From positions 1 to 6,657 of the forward strand of contig JAUYSA010000388.1 of the NCBI GenBank assembly GCA_030696545.1: a DNA stretch of 6,657 nucleotides. Direction: 5' to 3'. The stretch comes from Hyphomonadaceae bacterium (GTDB lineage Bacteria; Pseudomonadota; Alphaproteobacteria; Caulobacterales; Hyphomonadaceae). Shown here in pieces: positions 1-6,058 of the stretch; the stretch's first letter is position 1, and every line of letters starts with the position of its first letter. The notes under the pieces are model-generated. The model was not told where the DNA came from. It searched no databases and was given only the letters and a program-made list of their open reading frames with translations. A program made the translations under genes and the position numbers.

Positions 1-2561
1 AGCGTGAAACCCATCTTGCGCAGATCGACCGTGGCGCCGGCTTTCATGCCCTCAGCATTCCACGACGCAGCGCCGGAAATGTCTGCACGGCCGGTGACGC
101 CGGCGGGGCCACGCAGCATCGGCGAGAGATCGTAGGGCTGGAATACGCGCGGCACGAAGATCAGCGGTGTTGGATCGAAGGTCAGCGAGCCTTCATTGTC
201 GTCGAGGCTGTGACGGCCGCTGACATGTGCGATCTGCATCCCCGACTTGGCCATAGAGAAAATGCCGGTGAAGCTGGCGACGCTGTTGCGCAGCGTGGCG
301 GCGCCCTCGAACTTTGCTTCCTCGAAGCGCTTACCTTCTTCTTCCGTCTTGGGATCGAAGACGCGCATGGCGATATCAGACAGGGAGCCATCGAGCGTAT
401 CGCCCTTGCCGCCCAGATTGAACTTGCCCGCAAGGTCGGCGACCGTTCCTTCGTCAGCCTGTACGCCCCCGCCCTTGAAGCCGCCATCGACGCGCCAGCC
501 ATCGCGAAGATCGAGCGTGCCAGCGATGTCCGCGATGCGGATCGGGAGCTTGCGCTGATCGAGCGTCATATCGATCGCGAGGGGCGCTGCATCGAAATTG
601 GCGCGGAAGCCGCCGGCTGCGCGCCAGTTGATGCCGATCGCGCCGAGCACCGCTTTCGCGCCCCATGCGCCGCCCTTCACCGGAATTGTCACGGCATCGA
701 GGCTGCCGCGCCCGACGACGCCATCATTGACGCGCTCGGCCAGACGGCCCTGGGGTGAGTAGCGAAGCGCGGCTGCGCCAAACACGGTTTCGCCGTAGCG
801 GGCCTCGTTCCACTGGATCACCATGCCGCGCGGCGCGTCTGCTGCGAACGTCGTGCGATCCCACACAGCATCGACAGCGCCAGTTCCTCGCGCGCCCTTC
901 CAGACGCCGCCACCGAACGCGCCGTCGAGGCTGACAGTCAGCTGGCCGCTCGCTTTTCCGGACAAGTCATCGACGTTGAAGTTGAGGCCGTTGAATTCAG
1001 CGGCCAGTGTGTCGCTGCCTACCTTCCAGGGCTTGAGGGCGGCAGCGCCTGCGATTGACAGCTTCTTGCCGCCACCAGCGGCTTTCGCAATCTGAAGCGA
1101 GAACGGGGGTGCGCCGCCACCGGACAGTTGCAACGAGCCCGTGGCCAGCCATGCGCCGCCTTGTGCGGTGGAATATGAAGCGACGTTCTGCTGACCCGTG
1201 GGCGGATGCAGCTGAAGCAGAAGTCCGCTGGCGGATTTCAGTTCGGCGCCGTCGTGCAGCGTAAGCTCGAATTCCTTGATGGGAGAGGATGACGCGGACC
1301 ACGGAAAGGTGACATCGAAGTTCAGCGCGGCGCGATCAACGGCCTTTGCCGCGGCAGACCCGAATACCGGCAAGGCGGCTTCGAGCGGAAGCGAGATCGT
1401 ATCGACGAGCTGTTTTCTGGTTGCCGCCGACACAACCGCCGAGCGTATGCGCGCAGTCCCCTTCGCAGTTCCTGCAACGCCTTCGATGATGTCGACCACG
1501 CCAGTCAGCTCGACCCGCCCGGCGCCGGCCTGAGCGTTTCGCATATCGTCCACGGAGATGGTTACATCGCCGCCGGATGTGCCGGGACCCTTCGGTTCAA
1601 TAAGCGCGGTGAGTTCTGCCTTGCGCCAGCTTGTGCCGCCGACTGCGCCATCGCCCGTGCTTGCGGAAAGCTGAAGCTTGCGGAGGCCGGCAAGAAGCGT
1701 CGTGAGATCCAACGTAGCAGGATCGATGGCGGCTGACTCAACACTGGCGCTTGCCTGTGCGCCCGTCAGCTTTGTGTCTTTCACGGCGACGGCGCCGAGC
1801 GTCGCCGAGCCCGCACCTTTGAGAACGCCCGACGTCTGTTCGAGCGTCGCCTGGATCTTCACGTTGGAGACGGTGGTGTCTGTCGCTTCGAACTTTGCCA
1901 GGTCGAGACTGGCGCTGGCTGAAATCTGCTTGTTGGCGACGGTGGCCTTCAGCTGTCCGCCTGCCAGTTGCATGGTTGCGCCCATCATGCCGAGCGTGGC
2001 GGGCGGCGCAGACATATCTATTACGAACGCATCAGGGCCGGTGGCCTTGATGGTTCCGAGCGCCTGGACAGGGCCTGAAAGCGTTTCACCTATGATGGTG
2101 ATTTTCGTGAAGTCGAGGCGCGGCATCGGGCCGGGAGGAGCGTCGCTCGGCTTGGTGAAGTTGGTGATGGCTGTGTCGAGGTCGCCGAAGATCGGGCGCT
2201 TGCCCGTGAGATCCATCCGAACGACGAGATCGTCGCCGCCCACCGCCACAGGGCGGGGAGAAAATGGACCATCCCAGTTCAGATCAATGACAAGTTCACG
2301 GGCGCTGACTGCGGCTTCAGGAGCGTTCGGCGCACGCGCATCAATTGCAGTTAATGTGACGCCACCGAAGTCCAGACGGGTGATGCTGAGCTGGCATGAC
2401 AGCCCCTGATCCGCGCAAACGCTGCGCGCCACCGCCTCGGCGATGGGCTGGCGCAGGAGCCAGAGGGCAGCCGCAAAAATCGCAAATAAGGCGAGAACTA
2501 GGCCTATTATGCGACGTTTCGAAGCCATTCGCCCTTTCGGTGCAAGTTTTTCTTCAGTCAT
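1..2561 (-). CDS. YdbH-family AsmA-like intermembrane transport protein (N-terminal 853 residues; C-terminus beyond left edge)
   Basis: The minus-strand frame is open without a stop from the ATG at 2561-2559 to the window edge, giving 853 complete codons. The start MTEEKLAPKG is followed by a basic patch (K15, R16, R17) and one hydrophobic segment (about residues 18-36), a signal anchor leaving the rest in the periplasm. The body is repetitive, Gly/Ala/Asp-rich and beta-prone, with many 'G.L..S.D...'-like strands, as expected of AsmA/TamB/YdbH bridge proteins. Near the edge, residues about 795-835 (FDPTPLIFVPRVFQPYDLSP, then a VTGRADISG stretch) resemble the start of the conserved C-terminal YdbH domain. 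In E. coli, YdbH works with YhdP and TamB to move phospholipids between inner and outer membrane, together with YnbE and YdbL. C49 and C56 could form a disulfide. No clear Shine-Dalgarno precedes the start; the ATG at codon 12 (2528-2526), with AAAGGG just upstream, is an alternative. Another AsmA-like family is the main rival assignment. Confidence 0.82.
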   Translation of the reverse strand, partial: MTEEKLAPKGRMASKRRIIGLVLALFAIFAAALWLLRQPIAEAVARSVCADQGLSCQLSITRLDFGGVTLTAIDARAPNAPEAAVSARELVIDLNWDGPFSPRPVAVGGDDLVVRMDLTGKRPIFGDLDTAITNFTKPSDAPPGPMPRLDFTKITIIGETLSGPVQALGTIKATGPDAFVIDMSAPPATLGMMGATMQLAGGQLKATVANKQISASASLDLAKFEATDTTVSNVKIQATLEQTSGVLKGAGSATLGAVAVKDTKLTGAQASASVESAAIDPATLDLTTLLAGLRKLQLSASTGDGAVGGTSWRKAELTALIEPKGPGTSGGDVTISVDDMRNAQAGAGRVELTGVVDIIEGVAGTAKGTARIRSAVVSAATRKQLVDTISLPLEAALPVFGSAAAKAVDRAALNFDVTFPWSASSSPIKEFELTLHDGAELKSASGLLLQLHPPTGQQNVASYSTAQGGAWLATGSLQLSGGGAPPFSLQIAKAAGGGKKLSIAGAAALKPWKVGSDTLAAEFNGLNFNVDDLSGKASGQLTVSLDGAFGGGVWKGARGTGAVDAVWDRTTFAADAPRGMVIQWNEARYGETVFGAAALRYSPQGRLAERVNDGVVGRGSLDAVTIPVKGGAWGAKAVLGAIGINWRAAGGFRANFDAAPLAIDMTLDQRKLPIRIADIAGTLDLRDGWRVDGGFKGGGVQADEGTVADLAGKFNLGGKGDTLDGSLSDIAMRVFDPKTEEEGKRFEEAKFEGAATLRNSVASFTGIFSMAKSGMQIAHVSGRHSLDDNEGSLTFDPTPLIFVPRVFQPYDLSPMLRGPAGVTGRADISGAASWNAEGMKAGATVDLRKMGFT

Positions 2562-2705
2562 CTCGTGTCAAAATATGCATTCGTTCTTGTGGAAAGACAG
2601 CTGAACGTTTTTATTTGCTGTTCTTGTGCCGCCGCTTCGATAGGTCGAAACGGGGAATAGTGGCGAGCCAGATTTCCGTTCCGCGAGGAACTATTCGGAG
2701 CACCC
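2562..2705. promoter_or_regulatory. Divergent intergenic region between the YdbH-like and M23 genes
   Basis: These 144 bp separate two divergently transcribed envelope genes, so both promoters should lie here or just inside the genes. The half next to the YdbH-like gene (about 2562-2625) is richer in A+T than its surroundings. I see no convincing -35/-10 pair on either strand. The best plus-strand candidate is TTGTGG (2587-2592), 17 bp, then TTTATT (2610-2615), which is weak. Two short inverted repeats are present: TTCGA-TAGG-TCGAA (2636-2649) and GTTCC-GCGA-GGAAC (2678-2691). The second lies just before the Shine-Dalgarno of the M23 gene. Either could bind a regulator, but repeats this short also arise by chance. 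Confidence 0.4.
2696..2700 (+). promoter_or_regulatory. Ribosome binding site of the M23 peptidase gene
   Basis: CGGAG ends five bases before the ATG at 2706. This supports that ATG as the start, and the signal/anchor sequence begins directly after it. Confidence 0.65.
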
Positions 2706-4094
2706 ATGAAAAACGGTCGGTTTGATTGGGGGATGGGCGCGGCTGCGGCTGTGCTGATGGGGACTGGGCTAGTTGTTGTCGGCGTGAGTACGCGCCCTGT
2801 CGAGGCTGCGGCCATCGACAATACTCTTGATCCGCGTCTGGTGGTCGCCTCATTCACGAGCGCTGACGATGCGGCGAACCTCTCAAGCGAAATGAAGCGC
2901 GTGTCCGTTCTGCGGAACGAGACACTCTCAGGCGTGCTCGATCGGATCGGCGCGCCGCGTGAAGAAGCCAACGGCGCTGTGTTCGCTGCGAGCCAGCTGA
3001 TCGATCTTCGCGGGATGCGTCCGGGCGATGATGTTACGGCGTGGCTGGAAACGGGAACCGACGGCATTGTGCGTCTGATGGGCGTATCGCTGCGGCCGGA
3101 AGCGGAGACGCAGGTGCTGGTGTCGCGCGGGCTTGATGGCTCGTGGACCTCGCATGAACTGAAGGCGAAACTTTCGCCGGGTATCAGCTATGTCGCGGGC
3201 GACGTTGACCAGTCGATCTATCAGACGGCGACGGGCCTTGGCGCGACAGACCAGCAGATTGTCGATTACGCCGAGATCTTTGGCTACGACATCGACTTCC
3301 AGCGCGAAGTTCGCACGGGCGATCGTTTCGGCATGTTGTACGAGACATTCGAGGACGAGCGCGGACAGCAGGTGAAGACCGGCACTGTGTTGATGGCGAC
3401 GATGGATGGCGCGGCGCTTTCGAAGGCGTTCTATCGCTACACGCCGTCTGATGATGGCGTCGTCGATTATTTCGATGAGAGCGGTCAGAGCGCGAAGAAG
3501 TTTCTGATGAAGACGCCGATCAACGGCGCGCGTCTTTCCTCCAGCTTCGGCAATCGCAAGCATCCGGTGCTTGGCTATACCAAGCTGCACAAGGGTACGG
3601 ACTTCGCGGCGCCTACGGGAACGCCGATCTATGCGGCGGGTAATGGCAAGGTAGTGACCTACGGGCCGAACGGCACGTATGGGAATTTCGCCAAGATCGA
3701 GCACGCCAACGGATACACGACCGCGTATGCGCACATGAGCCGCTTCGCCAAGGGCGTTGGTCGCGGCAGCTATGTAAAGCAGGGTCAGGTTATCGGCTAT
3801 GTTGGCACGACGGGCCGCTCGACGGGCCCTCACCTGCACTACGAAGTGTATGTGAACAAGAAGCCGGTGAATGCGATGACGCTGAAACTGCCGACCGGGC
3901 GCAAGCTTGGCGGCGAGCAGCTGCAGGCATTCCTGGCGGAGAAGGCGCGGATCGAGGCGATGCGTGATGCGGAGCTGATGGAGGAGCAAATGGTGGCGGC
4001 GAATACCGCGCCAGCGGCGGCTCCGGCACTGGTTTCAGCGCCGGCTCCTGCTTCGGTTACGCCTGAGACGCGCGATGGCGCGGCAAATCCGTAG
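2706..4094 (+). CDS. M23 family peptidoglycan DD-metallopeptidase (MepM/Csd3-like)
   Basis: This 462-residue protein is a complete zinc endopeptidase of the LytM/M23 type, which cuts peptide cross-links in murein in the periplasm. An N-terminal hydrophobic segment (about residues 9-27) is a signal peptide or membrane anchor; PVEA at 31-34 is a possible cleavage region. Residues about 64-115 look like a LysM/OapA-like module (VSVLRNETLSGVLDRIGA). Residues about 125-260 match the N-terminal regulatory domain found in Csd3/MepM-type enzymes (IFGYDIDFQREVRTGDRF). The M23 domain covers about 270-390 and is intact: zinc ligands H295 and D299 (HKGTD) and H378 (HLH), with H343 (AHM) and H376 as the other active-site histidines. 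The tail (about 395-462) is first charged and probably helical, then Ala/Pro-rich and likely disordered. In MepM the reaction is D-Ala-mDAP endopeptidase cleavage that lets the wall expand; that exact bond is inferred here. The gene is divergent from the YdbH-like gene and followed by a same-strand lipoprotein gene. Confidence 0.93.
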   Translation: MKNGRFDWGMGAAAAVLMGTGLVVVGVSTRPVEAAAIDNTLDPRLVVASFTSADDAANLSSEMKRVSVLRNETLSGVLDRIGAPREEANGAVFAASQLIDLRGMRPGDDVTAWLETGTDGIVRLMGVSLRPEAETQVLVSRGLDGSWTSHELKAKLSPGISYVAGDVDQSIYQTATGLGATDQQIVDYAEIFGYDIDFQREVRTGDRFGMLYETFEDERGQQVKTGTVLMATMDGAALSKAFYRYTPSDDGVVDYFDESGQSAKKFLMKTPINGARLSSSFGNRKHPVLGYTKLHKGTDFAAPTGTPIYAAGNGKVVTYGPNGTYGNFAKIEHANGYTTAYAHMSRFAKGVGRGSYVKQGQVIGYVGTTGRSTGPHLHYEVYVNKKPVNAMTLKLPTGRKLGGEQLQAFLAEKARIEAMRDAELMEEQMVAANTAPAAAPALVSAPAPASVTPETRDGAANP

Positions 4095-4112
4095 CATCTG
4101 ACGAAAATCTGA

Positions 4113-4160
4113 CCGGGTGATGCAGGCCTGCGGCGCAGAACGCTTGTCGCTGCACCCCGG
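4113..4160 (+). terminator. Possible 3'-end stem-loop after the M23 gene
   Basis: Eighteen bases after the M23 stop, CCGGG (4113-4117) can pair with CCCGG (4156-4160) and TGCAG (4121-4125) with CTGCA (4150-4154), separated by a small internal loop. An inner CTGC-GGC-GCAG hairpin lies at 4128-4138. A perfect 10-bp palindrome, GCAGGCCTGC, spans 4122-4131. No run of T follows, so this is not a classical intrinsic terminator; it could be a Rho-dependent end, a 3' stabiliser or chance pairing in GC-rich DNA. The rest of the 111-bp spacer (4095-4205) shows only an 8-bp direct repeat, AAATCTGA, at 4105-4112 and 4185-4192, and no clear promoter. Confidence 0.25.
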
Positions 4161-4195
4161 GCTGCGCTAACTCTCGCGCAGTTCAAATCTGATGC

Positions 4196-4200
4196 GGGGA
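4196..4200 (+). promoter_or_regulatory. Ribosome binding site of the DUF6265 lipoprotein gene
   Basis: GGGGA lies five bases before the ATG at 4206. It is a moderate match to the Shine-Dalgarno and agrees with a start that directly yields a lipoprotein signal peptide. Confidence 0.5.
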
Positions 4201-4205
4201 TTTCC

Positions 4206-4670
4206 ATGTCGCCCAAGCTGCTTGCCGCCGCCCTTGGTATTGCCCTTGCCGCCTGCGCGAGCAGCCCGAAGCGTGATCTGGGCCGGCTCGGCTTCATGGT
4301 GGGTTGCTGGCAGTCAGCGGACGGTGTGAACCTGGAAGTGTGGTCGCCGCCGGAAGGCGGGCTGATGTTCGGCTACGCGACTACGACGCGGAATGGCGCG
4401 CTGGCGACGTTTGAGCAGTCGCGCATCGATACGCGCCCGTCGCGCGCACAGTATGTCGCCTCGCCTGAAGGACAGCGCCCGGTGGTGTTCACAGAGACGC
4501 GTGATCCGCTGGCGCTTGTGGCGCCGAACACCGTGACGTTCGAGAATGCGGAGCACGACTATCCGCAGCGCATCACCTATCGCGCGACGGAGGAAGGCCT
4601 TGCGGCCAACATCTCGAAGCTCGATGGCACGCGGCCGGTCGCTTACGCCTGGGCGCGCTGCGAGAACTAG
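4206..4670 (+). CDS. DUF6265 family lipoprotein
   Basis: This 154-residue protein opens with a short lipoprotein signal peptide ending in the lipobox L14-A-A-C17, so the mature protein should be lipid-anchored at C17. The rest fits the DUF6265 family: FMVGCWQ (30-36), EVW (44-46), PPEGGLMFGY (48-57), FEQSRI (69-74) and FENAEHDYPQRITY (112-125), the most family-like stretch. The family is small, probably a lipocalin-like beta barrel, and has no established function; proteins of this type often carry a GCW start and an E-W-S/T pair. C34 and C152 (third residue from the end) could form a disulfide closing the fold. No catalytic motif is visible. The stop codon lies inside CTAG at 4667-4670, shared with the stop of the convergent M28-like gene. 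It may be co-transcribed with the M23 gene across the 111-bp spacer, but nothing links their functions. Confidence 0.85.
   Translation: MSPKLLAAALGIALAACASSPKRDLGRLGFMVGCWQSADGVNLEVWSPPEGGLMFGYATTTRNGALATFEQSRIDTRPSRAQYVASPEGQRPVVFTETRDPLALVAPNTVTFENAEHDYPQRITYRATEEGLAANISKLDGTRPVAYAWARCEN
4667..4670. other. Shared CTAG: overlapping stop codons of two convergent genes
   Basis: The palindrome CTAG supplies TAG at 4668-4670 to the plus-strand lipoprotein gene and TAG at 4669-4667 to the minus-strand M28-like gene. The genes therefore overlap tail-to-tail by four bases with no spacer. Confidence 0.9.
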
Positions 4671-5986
4671 AGCGCGGACAGCCGCGCTTCGAGCACCTGC
4701 GCGATAGCGCGGGCGACTGGCTCCATGATTTCGGGCGTTGTTGAATCCGCGCCGTCGATCGGCGTGTGGAATTTTGCGTTCGCGCCCCAGAAGCCAGCGG
4801 AGGTGGGATAGCCCTCCTCCGCGACGAGGCGATATTCACCGAGCGCCTTCGAGATATCGGCGGCCAGGGGTTTCTCAATCACTGGCTGTCCGGCGAAGGC
4901 AGCTTCGCATAGCGGCACGAGATCAGGCGTCGCCATAAGTGTGCGTGTGAGATTGGGCGTGTCCTGCACCACGAGCCCCGCAGGTGTTTCCTGATAGGCA
5001 CGAGCGCCGAAGCTGGCGCCGAGGTGGAACCAGAAGGCGGTATCCTTTGGGTCCGGCGCCTGGCTCTCGTGGAAAATGTCGGCGCCGAAGTCGGTCCATT
5101 CGTGGCCGGACGTGGCGATGAAGAGCCAGCGCACGGGGAAGTTCTTTGTCAGCGCCCATTCGGAAAGAGCGCGGGACATGGCAATGCCGGGGCCACGTTC
5201 GCCGCCGCAAGTGAACCAGCCACTCTGTGGCGTAGAGATGATGACCCACGGGCCAGCCGTGCCGTGACGTGCGATTGTGTTCTTGCCGTTCCTGAAGCCA
5301 CCGGGACCTTCGATGATGAGCTTGCCGGGCTGATTGCTCGCAAGGGCAGCTTCGAGGCGCGGCCGCTCCTTTTCTCCAAGTTGCAGGACGGGCGTTTCCA
5401 TCAGCATTTCGGCGGGCGTGTTGATCGCGACGACTTCGCCTGAGGGACCTGACATCAGCGCGACGATGCCCACGGCCCCGGCGAGCCGACATTTCTCGAA
5501 GATGGCGCGGTAGGCAGCGCCGGGCGACGGCGCGCCGGGCTGGCGAGGCACATGCACCAGCGCGATCTTGCCCGAGACGTCGGCGAGCGACTTGTCGTTC
5601 CACCATGCGAGCGGAGCGTTGACGCCGCCCTCTGGCGTGAAGGAGAGCGGAGGTTGAGCGAAGCCGTCGAATGCTTCGTCGCCGATGCGAAGCTTGGCTA
5701 CGTTCGTGTCGGCGTTGGGCAGGGGAAATTCCGTTTGTTCGACTTCGTAGCCGAGATCACGCCAGCGCTTGGCGAACCAGTCAGACGTCGCAACGTCGCC
5801 GGGGCTGCCCGTGCGGTGCGTACCGAAACCGACATAGGATTCCACGTCGGCCATGAGCTTGGACCCGGCGAAGGGATCAGCGCTGGGCGTCACGCTCGCT
5901 ACTGGCGAGGTCGCTACCGGCGTTTCCTGTGTGCATGCGGCAAGGGCCACTGCGCCCGCGCCCGCCAGCAATTCGCGCCTGTTCAT
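4667..5986 (-). CDS. M28-peptidase-like lipoprotein with PA-type insert and altered active site
   Basis: The protein has 439 residues from the ATG at 5986-5984, chosen because AGGGAG lies seven bases upstream and translation then opens with MNRRELLAGAGAVALAAC. That is a twin-arginine-like signal with a lipobox (L15-A-A-C18), implying an exported lipid-anchored protein. A GTG 18 codons upstream (6040) lies inside a stem-loop and is less likely. Residues 42-120 resemble the M28 entry region (VESYVGFGTHRTGSPGD; WFAKRWRDLGYEVEQTEFPL). Residues about 122-235 look like a PA domain (VSGKIALVHVP; AGAVGIVAL). The C-terminal FHTPID (H407) matches the last zinc histidine of M28 aminopeptidases. The other metal motifs are changed: the H-x-D position reads STPQSGW (251-257), the GANDNGSG-type motif reads GGERGPG (261-267), and the EE pair reads GHE (294-296). 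Aminopeptidase activity is therefore doubtful; a pseudoenzyme or a different hydrolase is possible. The alignment was made by eye. Confidence 0.8.
   Translation of the reverse strand: MNRRELLAGAGAVALAACTQETPVATSPVASVTPSADPFAGSKLMADVESYVGFGTHRTGSPGDVATSDWFAKRWRDLGYEVEQTEFPLPNADTNVAKLRIGDEAFDGFAQPPLSFTPEGGVNAPLAWWNDKSLADVSGKIALVHVPRQPGAPSPGAAYRAIFEKCRLAGAVGIVALMSGPSGEVVAINTPAEMLMETPVLQLGEKERPRLEAALASNQPGKLIIEGPGGFRNGKNTIARHGTAGPWVIISTPQSGWFTCGGERGPGIAMSRALSEWALTKNFPVRWLFIATSGHEWTDFGADIFHESQAPDPKDTAFWFHLGASFGARAYQETPAGLVVQDTPNLTRTLMATPDLVPLCEAAFAGQPVIEKPLAADISKALGEYRLVAEEGYPTSAGFWGANAKFHTPIDGADSTTPEIMEPVARAIAQVLEARLSAL
4671..4688 (+). terminator. GC-rich hairpin directly after the DUF6265 stop
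   Basis: AGCGCGG (4671-4677) and CCGCGCT (4682-4688) form a perfect 7-bp stem around a four-base loop, starting at the first base after the stop codon. The same AGCGCG can instead pair with CGCGCT at 4654-4659 (6 bp, 11-base loop) across the shared stops, so the two folds exclude each other. No T run follows on either strand. On the minus strand the hairpin lies in the last codons of the M28-like gene. It is a candidate transcript 3' end for the plus-strand gene, not a proven terminator. Confidence 0.35.
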
Positions 5987-5993
5987 GCCATCT

Positions 5994-5999
5994 CTCCCT
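5994..5999 (-). promoter_or_regulatory. Ribosome binding site that decides the M28-like gene start
   Basis: On the minus strand AGGGAG (5999-5994) is followed by seven bases and the ATG at 5986. It is the best Shine-Dalgarno in the window and favours this start over the upstream GTG. Its first base also closes the base of the neighbouring stem-loop. Confidence 0.75.
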
Positions 6000-6041
6000 G
6001 TGGCCCCATCCGCGCATAGTCTTTGAGCGGATAGGGCCACA
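5999..6041 (-). promoter_or_regulatory. Strong 15-bp stem-loop between the EF-G-like and M28-like genes
   Basis: Arms 5999-6013 and 6027-6041 are complementary over 15 positions around a 13-base loop (6014-6026). The single imperfect pair (C6007 with A6033 on the plus strand) becomes a G-U wobble in minus-strand RNA, so the stem is continuous in the transcript of the flanking genes. It starts 17 bases after the EF-G-like stop and ends on the Shine-Dalgarno of the M28-like gene. There is no T run after it. It may act as a 3' stabiliser or Rho-independent-like end for the upstream gene, a processing site, or a brake on translation of the M28-like gene. Confidence 0.6.
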
Positions 6042-6058
6042 AGGCAACAGATGTCGCC

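Noticed and set aside
210..758. A 182-codon plus-strand open frame within the first kilobase
   Set aside because: It is antisense to the continuous YdbH-like frame and is composed of low-information Ala/Arg/Asp/Glu/Ile sequence without motifs.
1678..2409. A 243-codon plus-strand open frame opposite the YdbH-like gene
   Set aside because: The Ser/Ala/Val/Arg-rich sequence has no domain or ribosome site, while the minus-strand frame continues as a membrane-anchored YdbH-like protein on both sides of it.
2928..3989. A 353-codon open frame on the minus strand, antisense to the M23 gene
   Set aside because: It is rich in Arg, His and Ile and shows no recognisable domain. The plus strand carries an intact M23 enzyme with all active-site residues, so this is a codon-bias shadow.
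4105..4192. Direct repeat AAATCTGA at 4105-4112 and 4185-4192 as a possible attachment or regulatory site
   Set aside because: Eight bases is too short to be significant, and there is no integrase, tRNA or other mobile signature nearby.
4923..5606. A 227-codon minus-strand open frame overlapping the M28-like gene in another frame
   Set aside because: It is strongly Arg/His-rich, typical of an out-of-frame reading of GC-rich coding DNA. The overlapping frame has a signal peptide and family motifs.
5987..6040. An 18-codon N-terminal extension of the M28-like protein from a GTG at 6040
   Set aside because: The GTG lies inside the stem-loop and lacks a ribosome site, and the extension would bury the Tat/lipoprotein signal that begins at 5986.
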